Source: an uncultured Prevotellaceae bacterium (GTDB taxonomy: Bacteria > Bacteroidota > Bacteroidia > Bacteroidales > Bacteroidaceae). From it: a DNA stretch of 64,000 bases. The DNA is taken from assembly GCA_900315105.1 (NCBI GenBank), contig OMXX01000008.1:33883-97882 (forward strand), read 5' to 3'. Below the pieces are notes generated by a model that saw only the letters and a program-made list of their open reading frames with translations, was not told the origin of the DNA and did not search any database. Positions 35,401 to 44,000 of this stretch are shown here, piece after piece (within the stretch, counting starts at the first letter, position 1; every line of letters starts with the position of its first letter). The translations under genes were made by a program, and so were the position numbers.

Positions 35401-35702
35401 TTCTCGTCCTCAAGCACAACTGTGACATCCGACTTACCGGCAACATCAACAGCCTTTGTCTTCATACCAATGTATGAGATGTTGAGCTTGTGACTCTTGC
35501 CTTTAAGAGTGATTGAGAATTTTCCGTCGATGTCAGTAATTACACCATTCTGAACACCCTGTTCCTGTACAGTTGCACCTATTACGGTTTCGCCTGTAGC
35601 GTCCTTAACGACACCCTTCACAGTTTGCGCCTGTACTGTCGCACAGAAGAACAACAGCATAGCAACAAGCGCATAGCGGACGTTTTTAATTTTTTCAGAC
35701 AT
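32412..35702 (-). CDS. SusC/RagA-family TonB-dependent transporter
   Basis: This 1096-aa protein has a signal peptide (about 1-25, ending VQAQ), then an N-terminal carboxypeptidase-regulatory-like domain (VKGVVKDATGETVIGATVQE through VVLEDENN) and a TonB-box/plug region (LEDLVVVGYGTMKKKDLTGSV, IYGSRGANGVILVTTK). The beta-barrel ends in an aromatic C-terminus (QFVFGLNLNF). It imports oligosaccharides across the outer membrane using TonB energy, with its SusD partner 14 nt downstream. A -7 element about 310 bp upstream implies a long leader. No frameshift or missing segment is seen. Confidence 0.95.
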   Translation of the reverse strand: MSEKIKNVRYALVAMLLFFCATVQAQTVKGVVKDATGETVIGATVQEQGVQNGVITDIDGKFSITLKGKSHKLNISYIGMKTKAVDVAGKSDVTVVLEDENNTLEDLVVVGYGTMKKKDLTGSVATVGGKALEAVPVASAAEALTGKMAGVQVTTAEGSPDAEVKIRIRGGGSITQSNDPLYIVDGFPVESISDIPASEIEDMTALKDASSTAIYGSRGANGVILVTTKSGKLGKVNVSYNAYYSWKKIAKKLDVLDAYDYTKWQYELILLKNQGDLTKMSDYEDQFGGYQDMDLYRNIQTNDWMDIVYGRTGHTFNQSVNVNGGSEELKYSFNYTHMNDKAIQIGSSFKRDNFSLKLNTKPSKVTTLDFQARYADTDIRGGGANEATSTYDSDKRLKYAMMYPPFPVKNVNSAAASADDDLGNLYNPVEAQKDSDRKKERKNLNISAAFGWNIIKNLKFKAELGYDDYTQYDQTFRGTTTYYVKNIPAAENQGLPVTRVIDTKRHRFRSTNTLNYDFKKLFGKDSKHSLNILAGHEYVITKQHDVTDEVHGYPADFDAETAWKLTTVGVPYSINDYYKPNDKLLSYFGRISYNYDEKYLLNATFRADGSSKFNANNRWGYFPSVALAWRISSENFMKSAEKWLDDLKFRVSFGTSGNNNIPVGQLIQSYDVKSTTWVNGLENYVAPNKTMANPDLKWETTITRNLGLDFTLFHSKISGSIEAYLSNTKDLLIEFPVAGTGYDTQYRNMGETENKGLEATISWHAINKKNFSIDFNANIGINKGKIKSLGAMKDFGWDTRWASSEILNDYWIAVGGQVGEIRGFRNAGRYEVDDFTEYNESTKSWTLKPGVVDGTAILGDIRPGTMKIASTTQHWDQAQGAWVWNSTGQTTDADGNTATGVISDDDNTIIGNVNPDFTGGFGLNIRAYGFDLAANFNFSVGNDIYNANKIEYTSTSKYMYRSMITDMADGKRWTNLNDDGTLCNDSEKLRAMNANTTMWSPYMKSFVLTDWAIEDASFLRLNTLTLGYTLPASLTKKAHISTLRFYATAYNVFTLTNYSGFDPESDCIRRSALTPGVDYSGYPRSRQFVFGLNLNF

Positions 35703-36015
35703 AAAGATTATGTTTGTTAGTTATTTAAAATTAATGATTTACGATTATAAAAAATTCATACTGCTTCCGAATCACCAGTTACCACTAAAAAAACAATTTA
35801 CCATATAGTTAGTTCCCAAATCGCATATCATAAGTGCTTGATTCTCTGATTAAGATTTGATACGATTTCTCTTTTATCAATATAGTGGACAATAGTGTTT
35901 CTGAACATCTAATCACAAGACAAAAATAGGTTGAAATAGCAGATTCTCAATATTTTATGATTATCACGCTATCGCGTATAAAACCCATTAGAGTCTATAC
36001 TACGCAATTTCTTGG

Positions 36016-36023
36016 CAAAGATA
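36016..36023 (-). promoter_or_regulatory. -7 element upstream of the 1096-aa SusC gene
   Basis: TATCTTTG on the minus strand followed by CCAAG. No good -33 is visible, as expected if an activator is needed. It leaves a 5' leader of about 305 nt (35703-36008), AT-rich with no gene. Confidence 0.5.
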
Positions 36024-36169
36024 CTTGTTTTTTATCTTAATTTCGTCTTTTTTAAGTTAAAGAAGGTTAAACATGCTTTTTTGTTCAATTAGTACAACTT
36101 TTGTTTTTCTCATTCGTCAAAAATCGAGCTGAATTTAGGTCCGTAGAGCCATAAGGTGGGTTCTACAAA

Positions 36170-36224
36170 TTTTTCGCAAAGCTCACCAAGCTAAAGCAAG
36201 TCGTCGAACTCACGTTAATTATTA
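36170..36224 (+). repeat. MITE-like end repeat, single copy
   Basis: TTTTCGCAAAGCTCACCAAG, AAGCAAGTCGTCGAACTCACGTTAATT matches the right end of the element at 27781. Confidence 0.8.
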
Positions 36225-36225
36225 C

Positions 36226-36310
36226 TGTACGCTAAACCATAGTATCCCTTCCCCAACTTCTTAAAACACTGCTGACCATACACCGGCTGTCCGAAAAAAT
36301 GTGTACTATT
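36226..36310. other. Possible insertion-sequence relic
   Basis: TTACTGTACGCTAAACC resembles TTACTGTCCGATAAACC at 63907, near the right window edge. A second CTGTCCGAAAAAATG follows at about 36291. No transposase reading frame remains. Weak. Confidence 0.25.
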
Positions 36311-36381
36311 GCCCATGGTTATGTTACAATGGACTCGCTACGAAGGTGCTTGTGAAATCAGACATTACTTTTGGCAGCAAA

Positions 36382-36601
36382 TAAAAAAGTTTTTTCACGT
36401 TTTTCCTGTCACACCGTCACATCGCCTGAGTGTCAGTTGGTTACGTGTGACAGGAGCATTTCCTTCCCGTCACACTCCTGTCACGCATACATTGCCTTGT
36501 GACGGCAATGTGACGGGAAAACAACCTTCCTGTCACGCATAACTCACTGATATTCAATGAGTGTGACGGTATGACAGGAAAAACGCTAAAAAACTTTTTT
36601 A
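36382..36601. repeat. Nested inverted-repeat cassette with GTCAC units
   Basis: Arms 36382-36421 and 36562-36601 are reverse complements over 37 of 40 positions, beginning TAAAAAAGTTTTTT and continuing TTTTTCCTGTCA. Inside, GTCAC/GTGAC units include pairs exactly 11 bp apart (36469/36480; 36499/36510). The outer ends match those of the cassette at 12139 while the internal units differ. No gene is present. Confidence 0.8.
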
Positions 36602-36635
36602 GCATATCCAATGCTTGTACTTTTCAAAAATAATG

Positions 36636-36730
36636 CGGTATTAATGTGATATTAATGAGAATTTATATGTTTTCGCTCTGCGAACCTACATTAATTGTCA
36701 CAAATGACACATTAATGTCGCATTAATTTC
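36636..36730. repeat. ATTAATG units, 11-bp spacing, head-to-head
   Basis: ATTAATG at 36640 and 36651 faces inverted CATTAAT at 36710 and 36721 (plus one at 36689). The steps of 11 bp match the other arrays. Confidence 0.6.
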
Positions 36731-36750
36731 TTCTTATAGCAAGCGGTTTG

Positions 36751-36806
36751 TTTTATTCGCAAGGCTCATCAAGCTAAAGCAAGTCGTCGAACTCACGTTA
36801 ATTATC
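36751..36806 (+). repeat. MITE-like end repeat, single copy
   Basis: TTTATTCGCAAGGCTCATCA, AGCTAAAGCAAGTCGTCGAA, CTCACGTTAATTAT: nearly identical to the copy at 36170. Confidence 0.8.
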
Positions 36807-36849
36807 ATCACTTAATTCTTGTTTCTTCTTCATGTAAGCTCGTAGCAGC

Positions 36850-36945
36850 TCCAATCCAAGTCCAATCCAGCTCCAATTCAAGTCCAATTCAAATCCAATT
36901 CAAATCCAATCGGGAATTGGAAATCTATTGGATTAGAATAGGATT
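36850..36945. repeat. 11-bp-period array (TCCAAT x6, then ATTGGA x3)
   Basis: TCCAAT falls at 36850, 36861, 36872, 36883, 36894 and 36905. Inverted ATTGGA-like units fall at 36916, 36927 and 36938. All steps are 11 bp, and the inversion keeps the same 11-bp register. Confidence 0.9.
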
Positions 36946-36990
36946 TATATTATCGCTTCTCCAAATATTCTGGTAAGAATATAATAAAAT

Positions 36991-37032
36991 TTTATCCCGA
37001 ACAATTCGAATATTCGAATAATTCGGGATAAA
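36991..37032 (-). terminator. Terminator-like hairpin after the esterase gene
   Basis: TTTATCCCGAA/TTCGGGATAAA (11 bp) with a nested ATTCGAATATTCGAAT palindrome. On the minus strand it is followed by ATTTTATTATATTC. Confidence 0.65.
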
Positions 37033-37130
37033 AGAAAATTTCATGAAAAATTCACGTTATAAGTAGTGTACATAATTGTTTTTAATTAGGTAGTGCAAGG
37101 ATTGTAAAGATAATTATGTACATCTACTTA

Positions 37131-39125
37131 CTATTTAACCTCCAACTGGAATGGACTTGCAGGAAGTCCGTTCTTGCCCTTCATGTTATGCTTTTCCGGG
37201 TTGTCCTTCCAAGCAAAACGGATAGTAGGGTGCTGAGAGATGGATGTAGCAGGGGTGATGACAACAGTCTTGCCATCCGTGGAAGCCTGAGCGTTATGGA
37301 ACTTGCCGTCATCGCCCTTGACCTCAAACTCCATAAGATTATCGCAAGGTTCGAGAGGCTGATTCATAGTGAGGATTATCTTGCCACCATCTACATGTGC
37401 CTCTACAGGTTCTGCGGAAAGCACGTTCTTCTTGCCAAAGACGCTATTCTCAAGTCCGAGGACGATACGCTCAGTAAGCTCGCGCTTGCTCAGAGGATGG
37501 ATGTCCGAAGCCTCACCAAGGTCTATATTAACGGTAAGAGTTGAATATGGATCATTATCGGTAAACTCACGCTGAAGCTCACGAACCTTTGCCCAAGAAC
37601 TGTTCTGAGGCTGATCGCTTGGTTCCATGTGGTTGGCAAGCTGAACGATATTGAAAGGAAGGTCAGGACGGTTCCAGAGTGTTCGCCAGTTGCCTGTAAG
37701 TTTCTTCAGGAGAATTCCATAGTCGTCAGGAGTACCAGTATTTGATTCTCCCTGATACCAAACTATACCAGAGCAGGCGTAAGGAGCAAGCGGATGAAGC
37801 ATACCGTCATAGAGCATAGATGCCTGATTCTCAGTATCGAGCTTTCCACCAAGAGCACCTTCGAGCATCACAGAACCGCGTTTTGTAAGCCATTCGTAGG
37901 AAATCTCGACAGGAGAGAGGCTTTCATCATCAAATTCAATCTGATGCGGTTTCTTCTTATAGAAGAAAGCCATTCCGCTCTTGCAGATCACACGAACGGA
38001 AATCACGTTGTCACCTTCCTTGAGAAGTCCTGCTGGAATCTTGTAGCGGCGAGGAGGATACTGATAATAGGTAGTACCGATATGCTGGCCGTTGAGATAT
38101 GTATAATCCATATCGTGAAGGGTTCCCATGTGGAGAGTAGCAGGCTTTCCAGCATGAGCCGCATCTATCTTTATATGCTGACGAAGCCAGAAAGAGCCGA
38201 GGGTAGATGGACGTGAGCCCTCAACAGGGGTCATAGCCCATTCGCGATTGTTATATTGGTTAACCTTCTTCCAAGAAGAATCGTCATAATCAGCCTTTGA
38301 ATATACATTAAGCCCCGGGTCAGATTCATCCATTACCTTTGTCCAGAGATTGCCGGCAATAGCATTAGCCTTTGACTGGGCAGCTATGTAGTCCTTATCA
38401 GTATAGAGAAGATACTTGGAATAATAGGTGTTAGGTATTGGGTGTTGAGTGCTAGGCTTGAGGGAGTCGATATCAATCCATGACTGGATAGGACTACCGC
38501 CCTTACTGCTCTGGATTATACCCTGTGGAATGCCTGTGCGCTTAAGCATTATCTGTCCGAGGAAATATCCGACAGCAGAGAACTTCCAGCAATTCTCCTT
38601 ATTTACATGTTTCCATGCGGTTGGCAGAACATCATTCTTGCGATCTACAGAGAAATCCGTCTGTACCTGGAAAACGTGAATCTGGTCGCTTGTATAGGCA
38701 TCAAGATCCTTCTTGTAGCGAGGATATATACGCTCAATATTTGTGTCGATATTAGATTGTCCAGATACAATCCACACATCACCCACGAGAACATCAGTAA
38801 GGGTGATATCGTTGATTTTCATCTCGAAAGGACCTCCATGCTTCTGCTTCGGAAGGTCGATGCGCCATTTGCCGTCAGCAGAGGCTGTTGTGGTATAGGT
38901 CTTTCCACGGAATGTAATCTTCACGGTCTCATTTGCATCTGCTGTTCCCCAGATAGGAACAATCTGGTTACGCTGAAGCACCATTCCTGACTGGAAGAGC
39001 TGAGGGAGCTTGACAGCTGCATTAGCAATTCCGACTGGAAGCAAGGCTACAAGAAGGAAAAGCCTAACCAAGCCTTCCCTTAGGGAAGGATGTTTTATAG
39101 TATTTACGGTTACAAATTTTTTCAT
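37131..39125 (-). CDS. Secreted SGNH esterase (sialate O-acetylesterase family)
   Basis: This 664-aa protein has a signal peptide (about 1-36). An N-terminal beta-domain (VKLPQLFQSGMVLQRN, PIWGTADANETVKITFRG) precedes the SGNH catalytic core, with block I GQSN (Ser nucleophile) in VWIVSGQSN, GSPIQSWI, GIVWYQGESN and DIHPL with the catalytic Asp/His. A jelly-roll insertion sits between (SKADYDDSSWKKV, FWLRQHIKI). Such enzymes remove acetyl groups; beside a pectate lyase, pectin or rhamnogalacturonan is a likelier substrate than sialic acid (inference). The n-region KHPSLREGL is encoded by a palindrome (39074-39090). A 7-bp repeat encodes STQHPIPNT. A terminator separates it from SusD upstream. 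Confidence 0.88.
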   Translation of the reverse strand: MKKFVTVNTIKHPSLREGLVRLFLLVALLPVGIANAAVKLPQLFQSGMVLQRNQIVPIWGTADANETVKITFRGKTYTTTASADGKWRIDLPKQKHGGPFEMKINDITLTDVLVGDVWIVSGQSNIDTNIERIYPRYKKDLDAYTSDQIHVFQVQTDFSVDRKNDVLPTAWKHVNKENCWKFSAVGYFLGQIMLKRTGIPQGIIQSSKGGSPIQSWIDIDSLKPSTQHPIPNTYYSKYLLYTDKDYIAAQSKANAIAGNLWTKVMDESDPGLNVYSKADYDDSSWKKVNQYNNREWAMTPVEGSRPSTLGSFWLRQHIKIDAAHAGKPATLHMGTLHDMDYTYLNGQHIGTTYYQYPPRRYKIPAGLLKEGDNVISVRVICKSGMAFFYKKKPHQIEFDDESLSPVEISYEWLTKRGSVMLEGALGGKLDTENQASMLYDGMLHPLAPYACSGIVWYQGESNTGTPDDYGILLKKLTGNWRTLWNRPDLPFNIVQLANHMEPSDQPQNSSWAKVRELQREFTDNDPYSTLTVNIDLGEASDIHPLSKRELTERIVLGLENSVFGKKNVLSAEPVEAHVDGGKIILTMNQPLEPCDNLMEFEVKGDDGKFHNAQASTDGKTVVITPATSISQHPTIRFAWKDNPEKHNMKGKNGLPASPFQLEVK
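38425..38455 (-). repeat. 7-bp CACCCAA-type repeat inside the esterase gene
   Basis: On the coding strand, heptamers of the CAACACCCAATACC type encode STQHPIPNT, closely resembling TPNTQHP in the TolC-like protein and YPTPTTQ in the M6 protease. Confidence 0.75.
39074..39090. repeat. GC palindrome within a signal peptide
   Basis: CCTTCCCTTAGGGAAGG is a near-perfect palindrome in frame in the esterase signal peptide, encoding PSLREGL. Confidence 0.7.
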
Positions 39126-39197
39126 TATAAATTATCCTTTAGTATTATACAATCTTTAAAACGTAAATAGGCTAAGGTTTATTGCCTATATATTACA

Positions 39198-39233
39198 AAA
39201 ATGCGGATTACTATTTTGAGCAATCCGCATTTT
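39198..39233 (-). terminator. Terminator after the 582-aa SusD gene
   Basis: AAAATGCGGATT (39198-39209) and AATCCGCATTTT (39222-39233) form a 12-bp stem, followed on the minus strand by TGTAATATATA after the A/T-rich stem base. It ends the long SusCD/fasciclin operon before the esterase gene. Confidence 0.85.
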
Positions 39234-39239
39234 ATAATT

Positions 39240-40988
39240 TTATCTGAGTGGCAAGAACCAGTTCTTCTTATCCATGAGCTTAGAGCGAAGAGTTTCATCT
39301 ATCTTTCCATCACGTCTTGCAACTGCGTCGGCAAGATATGCAGGATCGTTTCTTCTGAGAGCTATACGCATAAGGTCGTAGAAACGCTTTCCCTCGTATG
39401 CAAACTCAAGAGCGCACTCATCAATAATCATCTGCTCTACGAGAGGAATCTGATAGTTGACTGTATCCTCGTAGGAAGCAAGTTTTGATGTAGGCTGTGG
39501 AACGCAGTAAGCATCGTTGTATTCAACATCACCACTACCACGAGCATGTACTCCCAATGTCATTGCCTTGATAAAGATTTCATCGTCAAAGTTCAGAAGT
39601 GAGCCTGCCCTTTCACGTTCTTTCTCAGAAACATATCTCTCTATGTTCTGATTACGAAGTCCATATTTCAGCACGCAGAATGCAGATTCAGGATAGCCAA
39701 GGCGGTTGAGTGCCTCTGCAAACATGAGGTAAACTTGTTGCGCGCGATACACAGGTATAAAAACATCTACCCTAATTTTATTAACAGAAACTTCTTCTGG
39801 ACCATATAAACTTGTTTCTGAAACATTTTGCTTTCGCCAAGAATAACTTGAACCTAAGCGAAGGTCTCCTGCATAGATATCCTTTGGTAGTCCTGTCTTT
39901 GGAGCTATGACGGTATCCTTTTCTGTCAGAGAAACCTCGGTATAAAGGGTATAGTCCTGTGCTTTTGAAAGTTGCAGATAAGCCTCAGAAGGACGAGCCT
40001 GAAATCTGTCCAAATTTAGTGCTGTTGACTCGTAGATATTGGCAAGGTCAGATTTTATTCCGTAAAAGGTTCTATCCTCCATAGGAACATAGCAAATGAC
40101 CTCACTGCTGCTTGGGGAAATAATGAAAGAATAATACCCATTTGATATTGATGCCTTAGAGAAATCATTATTATCTACTATCATTTGGCTGCGGCCAGAA
40201 TAAGAAGTTATAGGATCGTCCTTAAACGTAAGATACTCATAGAGATAATGAGCTGCTTCATCATAACGACCAGCCCAGAGACAAAGCTCACCGAGGAGCA
40301 CACGGACAGGAATGAAGAACTTCTTTGAGTTCATACCATTTATGCCGCTATACTGTGGAAGGTGTGTATCAACGTATGGTCTGATGTCTTCAATGAAATA
40401 GTTGCATATAGCATTGATGTCAGAATATGGCTTGTTCATCTCTGCACTTGCCTCAGCCTCGGTGAGAACCGGCTTGAGAACGAGTGGTACCTCGCCATAG
40501 TTCTTCACCAACTGGAGGTATGTCCATGCGCGGAATGTCTTTACTGCGGCAAACTCCTTCTCGAACACCTGAGTTCCGAGCTTATAGAGAGCAGTATCTG
40601 CATTCTCTATGAAGTAGTTACAGTTGTTGATAACAGCATAGAAATCGCTTACCTTGTTGTACTTGTTCTCTGTGTCCAACTGAAATGATGCTATCTTCTT
40701 CAGGTCGGTAGAAGCATCTTCTGTCATGGTGAACTGATCACTACGGATATCACCGAGAAGGAGAGTACGGTCGGCAATGGTCTGTATGCCACGTACTATA
40801 CCCATTACGCTGTAAAGGGTATCACTTGTTGAATTAAGCTTGTTATCCTCAGAAAACTCTATCATGTCAGATTTCGTATCGAGGAGGTCAGAGCAAGAGG
40901 TAAGACCCCCTACCCCCCCGAGGGGGAGTATTATTGATAGTAATGCTATCAGAGGATTTTTGAAAAATCTTTTATTCATAATTTTCAA
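39240..40988 (-). CDS. SusD/RagB-family glycan-binding lipoprotein
   Basis: This 582-aa protein has a lipoprotein signal with LTSCSD (Cys32 or so). SusD hallmarks are INNCNYFIENADTAL, EFAAVKTFRAWTYLQLVKNYGEVPLVLKP, RAQQVYLMFAEALNRLG and IDECALEFAYEGKRFYDLMRIALRRND. It is the partner of the SusC encoded 97 bp upstream. Its signal peptide contains LPLGGVGG, encoded by a GC palindrome. The whole signal-peptide DNA closely resembles that of the unrelated 545-aa fasciclin protein. Confidence 0.93.
   Translation of the reverse strand: MKIMNKRFFKNPLIALLSIILPLGGVGGLTSCSDLLDTKSDMIEFSEDNKLNSTSDTLYSVMGIVRGIQTIADRTLLLGDIRSDQFTMTEDASTDLKKIASFQLDTENKYNKVSDFYAVINNCNYFIENADTALYKLGTQVFEKEFAAVKTFRAWTYLQLVKNYGEVPLVLKPVLTEAEASAEMNKPYSDINAICNYFIEDIRPYVDTHLPQYSGINGMNSKKFFIPVRVLLGELCLWAGRYDEAAHYLYEYLTFKDDPITSYSGRSQMIVDNNDFSKASISNGYYSFIISPSSSEVICYVPMEDRTFYGIKSDLANIYESTALNLDRFQARPSEAYLQLSKAQDYTLYTEVSLTEKDTVIAPKTGLPKDIYAGDLRLGSSYSWRKQNVSETSLYGPEEVSVNKIRVDVFIPVYRAQQVYLMFAEALNRLGYPESAFCVLKYGLRNQNIERYVSEKERERAGSLLNFDDEIFIKAMTLGVHARGSGDVEYNDAYCVPQPTSKLASYEDTVNYQIPLVEQMIIDECALEFAYEGKRFYDLMRIALRRNDPAYLADAVARRDGKIDETLRSKLMDKKNWFLPLR
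40904..40928. repeat. GC palindrome within a SusD signal peptide
   Basis: ACCCCCTACCCCCCCGAGGG with GGAG following encodes LPLGGVGG just before the lipobox. A near-identical copy is at 45907. Confidence 0.75.
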
Positions 40989-41085
40989 CTTTCAACTTTT
41001 TAATGAAAAATACAATATAGCATTTTCGTGTCTGGTCATTACCAGAAAAGTGCGACTTGTATTTTCATTTTTCACTTTTCATTTA

Positions 41086-44000
41086 TTACAGATTAATCTT
41101 CACACCCATTGCGAAGCTTCTGCCCGAACCGAGGAGACCGCAGTCGATACCCTGATAGAGCACGTTGCTTGAGAATGAGCAGTCGGGATTTGAACCGAGA
41201 TAGTGTGTGAGGGTGAAGAGATTGTATGCTGCACCCCATACAGTAATACCTTGTATGTATGTATTGCTGATAGGGATTGAGTAGTTTACAGTCACGTTGC
41301 TCAGGCGGAGGTAAGAACCATCCTCTATCCAGCGATCTGAGAAACGGGAATTACCCTGTGCATCACGATAGCTAACACGTGGAATATCCGTAACCTGGCC
41401 TTCTGTTGTCCAGCGACTGTTCATTGCCGTGGTCTGGTTATAGAAGTATTTTCCACTCTCCAGTATGCTACGCTCATAGTTGTAGATGTCGTTGCCGAGA
41501 GAATAGGTGAGTGTAGCATCGAGTGTCCAATGCTTCCAGTTGAGACGTGTGTAGATGTTACCGTAGATGTCTGGATTCGGATCACCTATAACCATGCGGT
41601 CAGCCTCAGAGATGATGCCGTCGTTATCACGGTCAACAAACTTCATGTCGCCTGCCTCGAATGCTATTTTCTTGCCTGTACCATCCACATAGCCAAGGTT
41701 TGCAGCCTGTGCCTGTGATGCTGTAGTAAGCACACCGTCGGTCTTGTAGCCGTAGAACATTCCTACAGGATTTCCTACTGCAGTAATAACCGTACCGTTG
41801 CATATATCGGTCAGTATGCTCTTGTTGTCTGTGCCTATCTCTGTCACCTTGTTCTTGTAGTGACCAACACTTGCACCAAGTTCCCAATGCCAGTCTTTGG
41901 TGTTGAGCACTCGGTATGACATATCGAGGTTGTAGCCCGTGTTCTTCAGCTTACCGCCATTAGCATAGTTCACGTCAAGACCGCTTGTCCATGCAAGATG
42001 ACGGAGTGTTACCAAGCCCGATGTCCAGCCTGTGAACCAGTTGAAGTTCATGTGCAGACGGTTGTCTATGAAGTTACCCTCAAAGCCGAGATTCACACGG
42101 TGTGTGGTCTCCCACTTCAGATTACTGTTACCCACGTTGCCGAGGCTCTTTGTGTTTACTTCCTCACGGAGCATTGTCTTTGCAATGAAGTATGTGCGTG
42201 AGGCAGTATAGTCAACGTCATCGTTACCGGTAATATCAAAACCGCCATTGAAGCGGAGATAGTCAATACCATTTACCTTGGCAAGCCAGTTCTCATTAGA
42301 GATAACGTATGAAGCCTGCACGCTTGGGAATACTCCCCATACCGTTCCCAGAGCCTTGAGACCTACGGCATCCTTACCAAAGCGTGAAGAAGCCATTGCT
42401 GAAAGCCCTGCCGTAACGTAAATCTTCTGGGCATAGTTGTAGTCGGCTACAAGGTAGTTGGTGAAATCAATGAACTTGTCATCGGCACCATTCTTTGACT
42501 TGTATGCAAGACCTGTTGACATATTAGGGGTCTTATCGTTACCTGTGTTATAACCTTTCTGGAAATTATACCTGTACTTGCTGTTGATATAGCGCATTCC
42601 AGCGGTCAGCTTTATCGCATTGGCACCGTATGCGTTCTCCCACTTCATGCGGGTATCGCTCTGAACGGTATTCTGACGCGACGTCATCGATTGGCGTACA
42701 TTATGCGCAACACCCCATCCTCCATCTAGACTCCAGTCTAACATAGTGAATGTAGGCACACCTGAAATAGGAAGATAATAATCCTCATTGGTGTTTACGA
42801 GTGAGAAATTGAACGCCTCCTCCACGCTGAGGTACTTGTTTATCTTGTACTTAGGATTTACCGAGAACGACACAAGGCGGTTGCCTAAACTGTTGCGGTT
42901 GTCACCTTCTCCATATTCCAGTATTGCAGTAGGGTTTGCCAGCGTGATGTCATTAAATCGTAATTGGTATATTGTACCAAACTCACTCGACAGATAGTCG
43001 TCAGCCTCTGCAAGATATGAGCTCATGTTGCCATTGATATCGATGGCGTAAGGCGACATAAACGGTGACTTGGTGAGTGCGAGGAAACTTGGTGCTGTGG
43101 GAGTACCACTTTCTAAACTTCTGCTCACACCCATATCAAACAGACTGCGGTCAACATCGCTAAACGATACGTCGAAGCGCACGCTCAGGTCCTTTATTAC
43201 CTCGATGTCTGAGTTGATGCGCAGGTCGAAACGTGAGAAGTCACTCTTCTTCAATGTCTCGTTTGCAAGGCTGTAGCCCACGCTCACGTTATAGCTTGCC
43301 ACATCGTCACCACCCTGCACATTAATGCCGTATGTCTGGGTGAAGGCATTGCGATACACCTCCTTCTTCCAATCGGTCTCGTTGTGATACTGGTTATAGT
43401 AGTAGTAGTTCGGGTCGTTCACGAGGAACTTCATACCGTTAACCGAGGTGGTCACGCTGTTAAGCAGTTCCGTAGCATAAGTGCGGTAGTCGTTGGCATC
43501 CATCATTGTGGCAGTAGTAGGCTGCACCATAAACTTTCCGCCGAGAGTCACGTCAATTTTCGTCGCCATACTCTTACAGCGCTTAGTAGTGATGAGGAGT
43601 ACTCCATTAGCACCCTTCGCGCCATAGATAGCCGTACCGTTTTTCAGCACCTCGACTTTGTCGATGTCGTTCACGTTGATATTGGCAAGAATATTATTGA
43701 AATATCCTTCATGGATAAGCGAGCGATCATACTGCATATCCATAATCACACCGTCGATAACAACGAGTGGCTGGGCATTGCGGGAAAGGGAGTTGATACC
43801 GTTGATGAGCATCACACTACCGCCTCCCTCAATACCGCTACGGTCAATGGTGCGCATCTGTGCGTTGAGACGCTGCTGTATCAACGGGTCAATACTCATC
43901 TCTGCACTGTTGCCGAATCCCGAAGCGGAAACGAGCTTCACGGCCTCAGTTGAGCGGGTATATGTGTCAGAGAACACATCGCTGTACATCTTTGCATCCA

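Noticed and set aside
36309..36542. A 77-codon ORF in the esterase-SusC gap
   Set aside because: It is composed of the inverted-repeat cassette (GTCAC units), so it is an accidental reading frame.
12236..36945. The regularly spaced short repeats considered as CRISPR arrays
   Set aside because: The period is only 11 bp, there are no unique spacers of 25-40 bp, most arrays invert half way, and no cas genes are present.
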